From NCBI GenBank assembly GCA_023665425.1, contig JAMPDX010000001.1, positions 349,025 to 413,024 on the forward strand: a stretch of DNA of 64,000 bases, written 5' to 3'. The notes beneath the pieces are model-generated. The model searched no databases and was not told where the DNA came from. It saw only the letters and a program-made list of their open reading frames with translations. The first letter of the stretch is position 1. The number at the start of each line of letters is the position of its first letter. This DNA is from Muribaculaceae bacterium. GTDB lineage: Bacteria; Bacteroidota; Bacteroidia; Bacteroidales; Muribaculaceae. Shown here in pieces: positions 43,326-51,772 of the stretch. A program made the translations under genes and the position numbers.

Positions 43326-45566
43326 TTATTTGAGGTTTTTGTAGTAGTTCATGAGGCAGCCGTCAGCCAGGATTTGACGCTCTACATCTGTGAGGTTCTT
43401 GAAATAGAGCTTGATGTCGGTTATGCCGTCGGCAGTGACAACCTTGGCCATAATCTCCTCCTTGCCATCAAGCATGGCTTTGCGTATGCCGGGTACGAAA
43501 ACGAAGTCGCCGGCCACAAAGTCGAATTTCACATCCTTGTCGATAGTGAATGGCACGATACCCCAGTTGATGCAGTTTGAGCGGTAGCGCTTGGTGGCAT
43601 ACTCATAGCAAATGTTGGCATCGCCGCCGAGCACTTTCTGGCAGCTGGCAGCTTGCTCGCGAGCGGAGCCGTCACCGGGACGGTTGGCGAATACGCAGCT
43701 ACCCAGAGAGGTGTCGTCAGCTTTGGCACCAACCTTTGCCAGAACTTCCTCAATCTTGGCGGGGCAGTTGCCGGCGCGGCGCTCCAGGTCATCCTTCTGG
43801 ATGCGCTTGCTGATGCCGACATATTCGGGTACACGTCTTGATAGAGCGAACTCTGAAAGTTTCAGCGGGTTAGAGCGGTAGCTTGAAGTTTCACCTGAGG
43901 GTATCAGCTCATCGGTAGTGGTTACCGGGTCATGAATTACTGCAGCGAGCTCGAGGAGCATATTCTCCTGCATGGGGTACATTGTGGGCCAGTCCTTGAT
44001 GTTGGGACCGTAACGCAGCTCGGTGTCGAGTTTCTCGTTGTTGAAGCCGTTGTATACGCGACGCTCGTAGATCTTGGCATCGAAGTCGTAGGGCTTGTGA
44101 GTGTCGTCAAACTCAACATCGGTGGCAGCAGTGATAACACCTCCGTTAGCGGCTGTGGCAGCGATAGAGCGCGCATCCATCAGAGCTACGAGTGAGATCT
44201 GACCCTGACCGGGCTTTGAGCCTTCGCGGTTGGGGAAGTTACGTGTAGTGTGGCGGATTGATAGACCGTTGTTTGAGGGAACGTCGCCGGCACCGAAGCA
44301 GGGGCCGCAGAATGCAGGCTTGATGACAACACCGGCCTCGAGCAGCTCCTCAGCGATGCCGCTACGAGTTGTAGCCATGTATACGGGTACTGACTGGGGA
44401 TATGCTGAGATGGTGAAGTAGTCGTTGCCCACGCTCTTGTCTTTGAGGATGGCTGCGGCCTGAGAGAGGTTGTCGTAAGTACCGCCTGAGCAGCCGGCGA
44501 TGATGCCTTGATCAGCCATCACTTTGCCATCTTTGATCTTGTCTACGAGGTTAACGCTGATCTTGTCGCCGAAACGCTTGCGAGCATCCTCCTCAACTTC
44601 GCGGAGAATTCTTTCGGGGTCAGCCTGCAGCTCGTGAATAGTGTATGCATTTGAGGGGTGGAAGGGGAGGGCAATCATAGACTCCTGCTTGTCGAGGTCT
44701 ATCTTGATCACGCCATCGTAATATGCCACCTTGCCGGGGTTGAGTTCCTTGTAATCCTCCGGACGACGGTGCAGCTCATAGTGGTGCTTCACTTCATCGT
44801 CTGTCACCCAGATAGAGCTGAGGCAAGTAGTCTCTGTGGTCATGATGTCGATGCCATTGCGGAAGTCGATGGGGAGGTTTTTCACACCGGGGCCGGCAAA
44901 TTCCAATACCTTGTTCTTAACAAAGCCATTATCGAATACAGCCTTCACCAGTGAGATAGCTACGTCATGAGGTCCGATACCCTTCTTGGGAGTACCCTCA
45001 AGCCATACGAGCACCACCTCGGGAGCGTTGATGTCCCAAGTGTTGTTGAGCAGCTGCTTAACGAGCTCGCCACCACCTTCACCAACACCCATGTTGCCCA
45101 GTGAACCATAGCGAGTGTGAGAGTCGGAACCGAGTATCATGTTGCCACACTTCACCATAGCCTCACGGGCATACTGGTGGATTACAGCCTGATTGGCGGG
45201 TACATAGATACCACCATATTTCTTAGCGGCTGAGAGACCGAATACATGGTCATCCTCATTGATGGTACCACCTACTGCGCACAGAGAGTTGTGGCAGTTG
45301 GTCATGGCGTAGGGTATGGGGAATTTATCAAGACCGGATGCGCGAGCTGTCTGTATGATACCTACGTAAGTGATGTCGTGGCTCATCATTGCGTCAAATT
45401 TGATACGCATCTTGTCTCCTTTAGAGCCATCTACGTCATGGGCACGGAGAATTTGGTAAGTGATTGTGTTCTCTCTTGCCTCTTTAGGAGTAGGGAGTTG
45501 AGCGGTGTCAGTGGCAAATTCTTTGCCATCTATCAGATAGACACCTTTGTCAATTAATTCAATCAT
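43326..45566 (-). CDS. acn: Aconitate hydratase (mitochondrial type)
   Basis: 746 residues, interconverting citrate and isocitrate with a 4Fe-4S cluster. The three cluster cysteines are visible in I-A-G-C-S-G-G-T and F-C-G-P-C-F-G-A-G. The early [12 protein letters not shown] and the C-terminal swivel domain with [13 protein letters not shown] are normal for mitochondrial-type aconitases. It is co-directional with icd. Its upstream side is the 337-bp inverted-repeat element that separates it from the citrate lyase genes, so its transcription must start within or pass through that element. Confidence 0.94.
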   Translation of the reverse strand: MIELIDKGVYLIDGKEFATDTAQLPTPKEARENTITYQILRAHDVDGSKGDKMRIKFDAMMSHDITYVGIIQTARASGLDKFPIPYAMTNCHNSLCAVGGTINEDDHVFGLSAAKKYGGIYVPANQAVIHQYAREAMVKCGNMILGSDSHTRYGSLGNMGVGEGGGELVKQLLNNTWDINAPEVVLVWLEGTPKKGIGPHDVAISLVKAVFDNGFVKNKVLEFAGPGVKNLPIDFRNGIDIMTTETTCLSSIWVTDDEVKHHYELHRRPEDYKELNPGKVAYYDGVIKIDLDKQESMIALPFHPSNAYTIHELQADPERILREVEEDARKRFGDKISVNLVDKIKDGKVMADQGIIAGCSGGTYDNLSQAAAILKDKSVGNDYFTISAYPQSVPVYMATTRSGIAEELLEAGVVIKPAFCGPCFGAGDVPSNNGLSIRHTTRNFPNREGSKPGQGQISLVALMDARSIAATAANGGVITAATDVEFDDTHKPYDFDAKIYERRVYNGFNNEKLDTELRYGPNIKDWPTMYPMQENMLLELAAVIHDPVTTTDELIPSGETSSYRSNPLKLSEFALSRRVPEYVGISKRIQKDDLERRAGNCPAKIEEVLAKVGAKADDTSLGSCVFANRPGDGSAREQAASCQKVLGGDANICYEYATKRYRSNCINWGIVPFTIDKDVKFDFVAGDFVFVPGIRKAMLDGKEEIMAKVVTADGITDIKLYFKNLTDVERQILADGCLMNYYKNLK

Positions 45567-45595
45567 TTGTTTGATATTTTAAGGTTAGTATCTTT

Positions 45596-45932
45596 AGAGT
45601 GTGTCTAATAAAAAATGTTAACATCAGGGTCGCAGATGTGTCTCATATTTGAGTCTGCAGCAGGGGGAACATAGCGGGCTATGTAACTGAACCAAAGGCT
45701 CAAAGATGAGGTGCAGCTGCGGGACCTCTGCATATTTATTTTTTAATTTATCAATATAATTATATTATTTATGATTGTTAATTTACATATTTTAAATTCC
45801 GGCTACGGTGTCTTTTTGGCTGCTTTGACTCATCTTTCCGGTCACATAGCTCGCTATGCTCCCTGCAAAATAAGCCAAATCAACTCAAAAATCCACCGCC
45901 CTGATGTTAACATTTTTTATTAGACACACTCT
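45596..45932. mobile_element. 337-bp MITE-like element with 34-bp perfect terminal inverted repeats
   Basis: The left end 45596-45629 (starting AGAGTGTGTCTAATAAAAAA) is the exact reverse complement of the right end 45899-45932. Inside, a second imperfect inverted repeat pairs the segment at 45655-45722 (with CATAGCGGGCTATG) with that at 45822-45866 (with TAGCTCGCTATGCTCC). The middle, 45735-45800, is AT-rich. There is no ORF and no transposase nearby. No clear direct target duplication is visible. The right end lies inside the 3' end of the citC-citG gene. The structure fits a non-autonomous transposable element. Confidence 0.75.
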
Positions 45933-47709
45933 TAGTAGAAGTTACGGAATTACAGAAGATTGTGAGCGAAAGCATATCGGCGGCGCCCCCATGCGAGATA
46001 CCCAGTTTGACAAACTCGTCGTTGAGACGGGCGAGGGCAGAGAGGGTCAGATTCTGAAGTGCTTCTGCCGCGAGCTGCTGCGCTCTAAATGCACCATCTT
46101 TGCCGGCCCGGTACAGGGCATTGGAATCTTGCAAAGTCAGTATAATGTTGAGCAGCAGGCGTATGAGATGCTCACCGGCAAATGTCTCAGTAGCGGATTG
46201 GAATTCTCGGTATTGAGGTATCCATGATGAAAACATTTCGGAATAGCCGTCTTGAGCAGAGGCGAGTGCCCCTCCGGCGTTATAACGGACACGTACATCT
46301 GCGCCATGGGTGCCGCGGGCAGGAGATATGGCTTGAGCTGTCTGAGCTATCTGTTGCGAGAGATTGTCAGCGGTAAGGGGTTTACCTTCGGCGAGCAAAC
46401 GAGCGGTAGAGGCTATAGCGAGCCCCATGCTGAAAATGGCCCCTCGATGAGTGTTGACACCATTAGTGGCTTCAAGCATATCGCGCTCTGCTTGTTGACC
46501 AAGCTTCACGAGGGATGCCACATATTGGTTTAGTTCGTCGTTCAGGCTGAGTCCTTGCCGAGCCATCTTTTTGAAGCATGGGCGAATAGCTTCAATACCT
46601 TTGCGCATCAGTTTAGCATCCATATCGGTATGCGAACCGGTGTCATGCAGGTCAACCAGCCCCGGCTTGGGGGTAAGCTCCAGCTCGGTGATAAGGGCCG
46701 ATGTAGCCACCTTTTCGAGTATTGTCGGCACACTGCATATATCAGCAAGTCGGAGGGCATCGAATACCCTATTTTGCATAAGGAGGCTTCTCAGGTCAGA
46801 GGCTGACACCGGCATATCGTCAATGCATAGACGGGGTATCACTATAAAATCCATGCCGGCGTCACGGAGCAGACTACTCATCTGTTGGTTATAATTGCAA
46901 GTCATCAAGTCCCTTGGCTCTGTACCGGCAAATCTGACGGTCGCCTTCAAAGCAGGAGCTATATGCCTGATAAAAATATCGAGGTCCAGAGCCATATGGC
47001 TTGTAGCAACGTCATCGGCCTTCTTAAGAAAGTAAGACGGGAATGTGGCTGCCGATATGGCATAAATACTGCCGGGGGCAACTGTGACATTGTCATATTG
47101 GCTGCAAATATCCTCAAGTATTGAGCGCCTGTCGTTATAGCTGAACATGGAGCTCTTCTCGTCTGCTACCGGTATCACAGTGAGTCTGTCAACCTGCTTT
47201 GCAGCCTCCTTTATCAGGTATCTGTGTCCCTTTGTGGCCGGGTTGGCATTCATGACAATGACACCGTTACGCTCACCCTGAGGGAGGGCTGATAATTGTG
47301 AGAGCCAGCCACTCAGACTTGTGGGGGATGTCTCCATCATTATAGCCCTGGAAGCTCTGCCAACGATGTGAAACCCGAGAGTAGAGAATATCTTTTCATT
47401 GTCCGGCTTGGTGAACAATGTGACATTCTCGGCTCCCTGTTCGCGTGCTCGGGAATAAAGATGAGATACGAGTTGAGATGCAATATTGTGGCCTCGGGTC
47501 TCGTGAGCCAGAGCTATACATTTGATGGTGGCGCCATCAAGTCCGCCGCATCCCACCAAGTTATCATCAAAGTCATAAACTCCGACGAGGTAGTCAAGGC
47601 GCGAGTCCAGCAGCAGGCCGTTGTCGAGAAGGAACTTCTCGACCCGGTCTGTAAACCAGCGTGACGAGAGGGGTATCTCCCTTATGTCATACATCTGCGA
47701 CATAGGCAT
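45907..47709 (-). CDS. Fused citrate lyase ligase (CitC) and triphosphoribosyl-dephospho-CoA synthase (CitG)
   Basis: 600 residues. Residues about 1-128 are a GNAT-like domain (A-H-E-T-R-G-H-N-I-A-S). About 145-325 is the nucleotidyl-transferase fold of [citrate lyase] ligase, with N-A-N-P-A-T-K-G-H-R (154-163). About 335-590 is CitG, with E-L-T-P-K-P-G-L-V-D (344-353) and N-G-V-N-T-H-R-G-A-I-F (416-426). CitC acetylates the lyase acyl carrier; CitG makes its prosthetic-group precursor. The last eight codons (K-S-V-S-N-K-K-C) and the TAA are element sequence, so the original end was replaced. It overlaps citX by 23 nt. Confidence 0.9.
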   Translation of the reverse strand: MPMSQMYDIREIPLSSRWFTDRVEKFLLDNGLLLDSRLDYLVGVYDFDDNLVGCGGLDGATIKCIALAHETRGHNIASQLVSHLYSRAREQGAENVTLFTKPDNEKIFSTLGFHIVGRASRAIMMETSPTSLSGWLSQLSALPQGERNGVIVMNANPATKGHRYLIKEAAKQVDRLTVIPVADEKSSMFSYNDRRSILEDICSQYDNVTVAPGSIYAISAATFPSYFLKKADDVATSHMALDLDIFIRHIAPALKATVRFAGTEPRDLMTCNYNQQMSSLLRDAGMDFIVIPRLCIDDMPVSASDLRSLLMQNRVFDALRLADICSVPTILEKVATSALITELELTPKPGLVDLHDTGSHTDMDAKLMRKGIEAIRPCFKKMARQGLSLNDELNQYVASLVKLGQQAERDMLEATNGVNTHRGAIFSMGLAIASTARLLAEGKPLTADNLSQQIAQTAQAISPARGTHGADVRVRYNAGGALASAQDGYSEMFSSWIPQYREFQSATETFAGEHLIRLLLNIILTLQDSNALYRAGKDGAFRAQQLAAEALQNLTLSALARLNDEFVKLGISHGGAADMLSLTIFCNSVTSTKSVSNKKC

Positions 47710-48202
47710 CCACCGTGTCTGTAATTTTTTTTATCAAGTCAGAATATGAGTGAGTACCCCTGCGCATACACAGCCGGGCATTTTCGCCACAAATGAGGCA
47801 TCTACGAGCGGGGGCCCCGATGCTCTGACGTTGTAGCGGCATGAGGTCTTGGCCGATCACGTCGATGTCCATAAAGCGTCCGAGAGGATGTTGCTCTTCG
47901 ATGTCAACGGTTATGCGCTTGGCCTGCCGCGGGTCAATGTCAACTATCATCCATAGCTCATAGCCCGTGGGGAGGTCACGCTCAAACCATTCGTCAACAT
48001 GACCTGCAAGAGCGGCTGCCAGAGCCTTGGCTCCGGCGGCTGCCACTACTTGTGTGTTATGGTTGCGCTTCTCGACGCCGGGAGCGACAATCGTCATGAG
48101 TATCAATACCTTACCGGGCCATTTTGCCAGGATGCGGCGTTGACCTGCCTGACGTTCGTCTCTGGCGGCAAGCATATCTTCGAGGGATACTCGGGTATTC
48201 AC
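47687..48202 (-). CDS. citX: Citrate lyase holo-acyl-carrier-protein synthase
   Basis: A 171-residue CitX that loads the phosphoribosyl-dephospho-CoA group onto CitD. The conserved start L-A-A-R-D-E-R-Q and the G-Y-E-L-W-M-I-V-D-I-D segment are present, then a G-R-F-M-D-I-D-V-I block and two closing cysteines (R-R-C-L-I-C-G-E-N-A). The start codon is GTG, sharing one base with the citF TAG (TAGTG), which decides this start. It overlaps the fused citC-citG gene. Confidence 0.93.
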   Translation of the reverse strand: MNTRVSLEDMLAARDERQAGQRRILAKWPGKVLILMTIVAPGVEKRNHNTQVVAAAGAKALAAALAGHVDEWFERDLPTGYELWMIVDIDPRQAKRITVDIEEQHPLGRFMDIDVIGQDLMPLQRQSIGAPARRCLICGENARLCMRRGTHSYSDLIKKITDTVDAYVADV

Positions 48203-49740
48203 TATTTATCGTCGATGTTTTTGATTACATCCATTACTGAGCCGTCGCGATTCATCACTACACCTACAACTTTGTCTCCGAAGGGGAGTGGAGCCGGGGT
48301 GCCGATGATTTGCAGAGCCTTGTCGCGGAGCCATTTGATATCCACAATCTTCAGACCGGCATCAGCGAGCTTCTGTGCGAGCTCGGGGCGGCGCGGATTG
48401 ACGGCGATACCATATTCAGTAACTATGACATCGACTGAAGAACCGGGAGTAATGAGGGTGGTAACCTCGTCAACCACACAGGGAATACGGCCACGCAGCA
48501 GGGGGCATACTATGATAGAGAGGGCTGAGTCAGCTGCAGTGTCGGGGTGGCCGCCTATGGCACCGCGGATGATGCCGTCGCTGCCGACAAGTACATTGAC
48601 ATTAAAGTTGATATCAGCCTCGAGAGCTGACAGGATTACGATGTCAAGATAGTGCACGGCACTGCCGGGCTCGTCAGCTGATGCGTATTCGCAGGCTGAC
48701 ACCTCTTTGTGCATCGGATCATTTTTGATAGACTCGGCAGCCACTTTGTCGAAAGACTGCACATCGATGAGGCGGTCAATGAGGCCTTCTTCATGGAGCT
48801 TCACCATGTGGGCTGTGATACCGCCCAGAGCGAAGGATGCCTTGATACCTTTCTCAATCATAGAATCGCGGAGGAATTTCACAGCTGCGAGAGATGCGCC
48901 GCCGGAGCCTGTCTGAATTGAGAAACCATCCTCGAAGTAACCGGAGTTAACGATAACCTTGGCAGCTTGTTGGGCCAGGAGGATGTCACGTGGATTTTTT
49001 GTGTCGCGGATAGCACCGGAGGCAATCTTTGATGAGTCGCCTACAGAGTCAACCTTAACCACATAGTCCACATTATGCTCGGAGATGGAATTGGGAGTGT
49101 TGGGATAGGCCACCAGGTCGTCAGTGAGTATCACCACCTTATCGGCATACTGGGCATCGGGTAGTGCATAACCCAAGGAGCCACAGATAGACTTGGCATT
49201 CTCGGAGCGAGAATAGCCGCAAGCATTGCCTAAGGGGTCGGAAGAAGAAGCACCGAGGAAGGCAACATCGATATGCAGGTCACCGTTAGCGATAGCAGAG
49301 CCGCGACCACCGTGGCTGCGGAATACTACCGGCTCATCCATCAAGCCGCGTGAGATCTCGTTGGCAAGTTCGCCACGCAGACCGGAAGTTGATATCTTAG
49401 TGACTACGCCGTTGCGGATATGTTCGATGAGGGGGGCGTGTACATCTTGCAGGCTGGATGCTGCCACGTGCAGATTCTTAAATCCCATCTCTGCCAGCTT
49501 GTCTACCACCATGTTGACAACCTTGTCGCCACCTCTGAAGTGATGGTGGAATGAGATGGTCATGCCATCCTTCAAGCCACTTTGGCGAATGGCATCTTCA
49601 AGAGAGACAAGCTTGGGGCTCTTGGCCTGCAGGGGCAGACGCTGCTCCTTAATCTTTGTTATATTGTCTGTGAAAACCGGCTTGCCGAGCTTCTGTGCCT
49701 CGGCAGCTATCATGGCTTCACGTTCTTTTATTGTGCTCAT
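48202..49740 (-). CDS. citF: Citrate lyase alpha subunit (citrate:acetyl-ACP transferase)
   Basis: A 512-residue CoA-transferase-like subunit that swaps acetyl on the carrier protein for citrate. The G-M-T-I-S-F-H-H-H-F-R-G-G-D segment near the N-terminus, the G-L-R-G-E-L-A strand, F-L-G-A-S-S-S-D-P-L-G-N-A and the C-terminal V-T-E-Y-G-I-A-V-N-P-R-R-P-E are family hallmarks. Length is normal. It lies third in the operon after citD and citE and is translationally coupled to citX. Confidence 0.95.
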   Translation of the reverse strand: MSTIKEREAMIAAEAQKLGKPVFTDNITKIKEQRLPLQAKSPKLVSLEDAIRQSGLKDGMTISFHHHFRGGDKVVNMVVDKLAEMGFKNLHVAASSLQDVHAPLIEHIRNGVVTKISTSGLRGELANEISRGLMDEPVVFRSHGGRGSAIANGDLHIDVAFLGASSSDPLGNACGYSRSENAKSICGSLGYALPDAQYADKVVILTDDLVAYPNTPNSISEHNVDYVVKVDSVGDSSKIASGAIRDTKNPRDILLAQQAAKVIVNSGYFEDGFSIQTGSGGASLAAVKFLRDSMIEKGIKASFALGGITAHMVKLHEEGLIDRLIDVQSFDKVAAESIKNDPMHKEVSACEYASADEPGSAVHYLDIVILSALEADINFNVNVLVGSDGIIRGAIGGHPDTAADSALSIIVCPLLRGRIPCVVDEVTTLITPGSSVDVIVTEYGIAVNPRRPELAQKLADAGLKIVDIKWLRDKALQIIGTPAPLPFGDKVVGVVMNRDGSVMDVIKNIDDK

Positions 49741-49774
49741 TGATATATTCTGATTGTAGATTTGTAATTGGAGG

Positions 49775-50662
49775 TTAGAGGTCTTCCGGTTTTAAGATGC
49801 CTGAAGCAATAGCGAGGTTGATGGTGCGCTCGGCGCGTATCACCACGGGGCGGTCTATCATCTTGCCGTTAAGGGCAATAACGCCGGAACCTTTCTTCTC
49901 TGCTTCCTTGATGGCAGCTACTATGGCGCGGGCCTTCTCGATGTCCTTGGCAGTGGGAGCGAATACTTCGTTTACAACCTCGATCTGGCGGGGATTGATG
50001 ATAGACTTGCCGTCGAAGCCGATAGTCTTGATATATTCCACCTCTTTGCGGAATGTCTCCATATCGTTGAGGTTGGAGTATACAGTGTCGAGGGCATCGA
50101 TGCCGGCAGCGCGGGCAGCCACTACAATAGTCTCACGAGCCAGTCGTAGCTCCTCGCCCTCTTTTGAGCGTTGGGTCTTGAGGTTGGCGCAATAATCCTC
50201 GGCACCCAGGGCTATACCCATCATGCGGGGGGAAGCTGTGGCAATGTCGTAAGCGTTGACAACGCCGAGAGCGCTCTCTATGGCAGCCATGATTTTGGTG
50301 CGACCAAGGCATCCGATTTCGCGTTCCACCTTTTCAATTTCGCGCTCCACCTCGCGTACCTCCTCGGCAGTTTCGGTTTTGGGCATTCTGACCACATGCA
50401 CACCGGCCTTCACCACTGCCTCAATATCTTTCTTGCCATAAGGGGTGTTGAGGGGGTTGATACGCACTACCATCTCAGTGTCACCATAGTCTACAGTCTT
50501 AAGTGCGTTGTAGACCAGCAGGCGGGCAGTGTCTTTCTCTGCCATGCTGACAGAGTCTTCGAGGTCGAGCATTATAGAGTCCGGGCCGTAAATATGAGCA
50601 TCGGCCATCATACCGGGGTTATTGCCCGGTACGAACATCATGGTTCTTCTTAATCTTTGCAT
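49775..50662 (-). CDS. citE: Citrate lyase beta subunit (citryl-ACP lyase)
   Basis: A 295-residue HpcH/HpaI-aldolase-fold subunit that splits citryl-ACP into oxaloacetate and acetyl-ACP. The opening L-R-R-T-M-M-F-V-P-G-N-N-P-G-M, L-D-L-E-D-S-V (magnesium ligand), V-R-I-N-P-L-N-T-P-Y-G and the I-A-A/I-E-S-A-L-G-V block are all present. It lies between citD (82 nt upstream) and citF (34 nt downstream). A stand-alone CitE-like malyl-CoA enzyme is ruled out by the neighbours. Confidence 0.95.
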   Translation of the reverse strand: MQRLRRTMMFVPGNNPGMMADAHIYGPDSIMLDLEDSVSMAEKDTARLLVYNALKTVDYGDTEMVVRINPLNTPYGKKDIEAVVKAGVHVVRMPKTETAEEVREVEREIEKVEREIGCLGRTKIMAAIESALGVVNAYDIATASPRMMGIALGAEDYCANLKTQRSKEGEELRLARETIVVAARAAGIDALDTVYSNLNDMETFRKEVEYIKTIGFDGKSIINPRQIEVVNEVFAPTAKDIEKARAIVAAIKEAEKKGSGVIALNGKMIDRPVVIRAERTINLAIASGILKPEDL

Positions 50663-50744
50663 AATAATTTTAGGTTAGATATTAGACATCGTAGTCGTCT
50701 GTAACGAATGGGTGTCTAAAGTAGAGATGAATTGCCGAGGAGTG

Positions 50745-51026
50745 TCAGTCTTTCCAGACGTCGACACCTGTAGCGCGTACTACGGCAGCAGCAGTGCGAG
50801 CCTTGATGGTGCAGTCCAGAGCACCTTTGTCAGTGGCATGGATGTTAGCAGATTTAAGGCCAAGTTCTTCGGCAGTGGTACGGATCACCTCCTTGATACG
50901 GTCACCAAACTGATAAGCAACGGTGCTGTCAAGAGAGATGTCAAGACCATCCTTGTCAGACGGCGAGATCTGAATCAGAATGTCGCCGGATTCCAGGGTG
51001 CCGGCATGAGAGTTCTTAAGATTCAT
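50745..51026 (-). CDS. citD: Citrate lyase acyl carrier protein (gamma subunit)
   Basis: A 93-residue carrier with the attachment segment H-A-G-T-L-E-S13-G-D; S13 is the likely site of the phosphoribosyl-dephospho-CoA group. The rest (I-S-L-D-S-T-V-A-Y-Q-F-G, C-T-I-K-A-R-T) fits CitD. It is the first gene of the operon, directly downstream of a near-consensus promoter. Confidence 0.94.
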   Translation of the reverse strand: MNLKNSHAGTLESGDILIQISPSDKDGLDISLDSTVAYQFGDRIKEVIRTTAEELGLKSANIHATDKGALDCTIKARTAAAVVRATGVDVWKD

Positions 51027-51052
51027 AATTTTTCGGTTATTAGATTCAGCTG

Positions 51053-51083
51053 CGAAATTAAGGTTTATTTTTTATTTAACCAA
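51053..51083 (-). promoter_or_regulatory. Promoter of the cit operon
   Basis: On the minus strand TTG (51083-51081) is followed by 20 nt and TAATTTCG (51060-51053), one base from TAnnTTTG. It lies 27 nt before the citD start. The region is very AT-rich. Confidence 0.6.
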
Positions 51084-51121
51084 GTTTAATTACAGAAAAA
51101 TTTCTTTAATTTAAAAAATAG

Positions 51122-51149
51122 GGCATGACACATCTCCGTGTGTCATGCC
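51122..51149 (-). terminator. Terminator after the DUF488 gene
   Basis: GGCATGACAC (51122-51131) pairs perfectly with GTGTCATGCC (51140-51149) around 8 nt. On the minus strand the stem is followed by CTATTTTTTAAA. It lies about 107 nt past the DUF488 stop and insulates the cit promoter. Confidence 0.8.
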
Positions 51150-51256
51150 AATATAATTATAATGGGTTACATATCAGTATTCTATGTGTATAGCATACCA
51201 ATGTCGGTTAAAAAACACCATATAAAATCAGGAAACTTAAACTATGTTAAGAAGTA

Positions 51257-51610
51257 TCAAGATTTGAGTGCTTTTGCTACAATGATGGCATTGTTATGTG
51301 TTGTATCATGCGATGAATATAGCAAAGTGATATGCGGCTTATCCTTGAGTAGCTCTTTAAACTGAGTGAATGCCGGGTTGTCATTCAATTCGTCGATATA
51401 CCGAGCCTGAAACTGTGGCCAGTGTGCCACCGGGTCGGCATGGAACCACTCACGAAGCTCTGAGGAGGGTGCAATTTGTTTTTCCCATAAGTCATAACTG
51501 AAGGTTTGATGCGAAAGCCCACGAGGCCATAAGCGGTCGATATACACACGGTATCCATCGTTGCTGCTTGCCGGTTCGTAAGCGCGTTTTATATCTATCT
51601 GTTGTTCCAT
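51257..51610 (-). CDS. DUF488 family protein (YeaO-like)
   Basis: A 117-residue protein with the DUF488 signature R-V-Y-I-D-R-L-W-P-R-G-L, the conserved W-x-K-x-I-A-P-S-x-E-L-R-x-W-F-H segment and a closing T-L-L-Y-S-S-H-D strand. The family is common and small; its function is not established. It is a single gene divergent from clpC, with its own terminator. Confidence 0.88.
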   Translation of the reverse strand: MEQQIDIKRAYEPASSNDGYRVYIDRLWPRGLSHQTFSYDLWEKQIAPSSELREWFHADPVAHWPQFQARYIDELNDNPAFTQFKELLKDKPHITLLYSSHDTTHNNAIIVAKALKS

Positions 51611-51727
51611 ACTGTAATTTTATATCTAATATCTATTCTACTCTGTTATAACACCTCATGCGTAAGATTGTTTTTAGATTTATTAACGTGATGATTATAA
51701 TATAAGGAATATAAGAACGTTTTATTT

Positions 51728-51744
51728 TTGGCACGATTATTGTA
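51728..51744 (+). promoter_or_regulatory. Sigma-54-like promoter for clpC
   Basis: TTGGCACG-ATTA-TTGTA matches the RpoN -24/-12 consensus (TGGCACG N4 TTGCA) except for T in place of C in the -12 GC pair; GG and GT are 10 nt apart as required. It is 29 nt before the clpC start, a good distance. The rest of the 162-nt divergent gap shows no TAnnTTTG box facing clpC. An enhancer-binding activator would be needed; none is in this window. Confidence 0.5.
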
Positions 51745-51772
51745 ATCGTAGTCAATAAAAGAAAAACTGCGT

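Noticed and set aside
51138..51365. A 75-codon plus-strand ORF next to DUF488
   Set aside because: It crosses the DUF488 terminator and the end of that gene; no family, no promoter.
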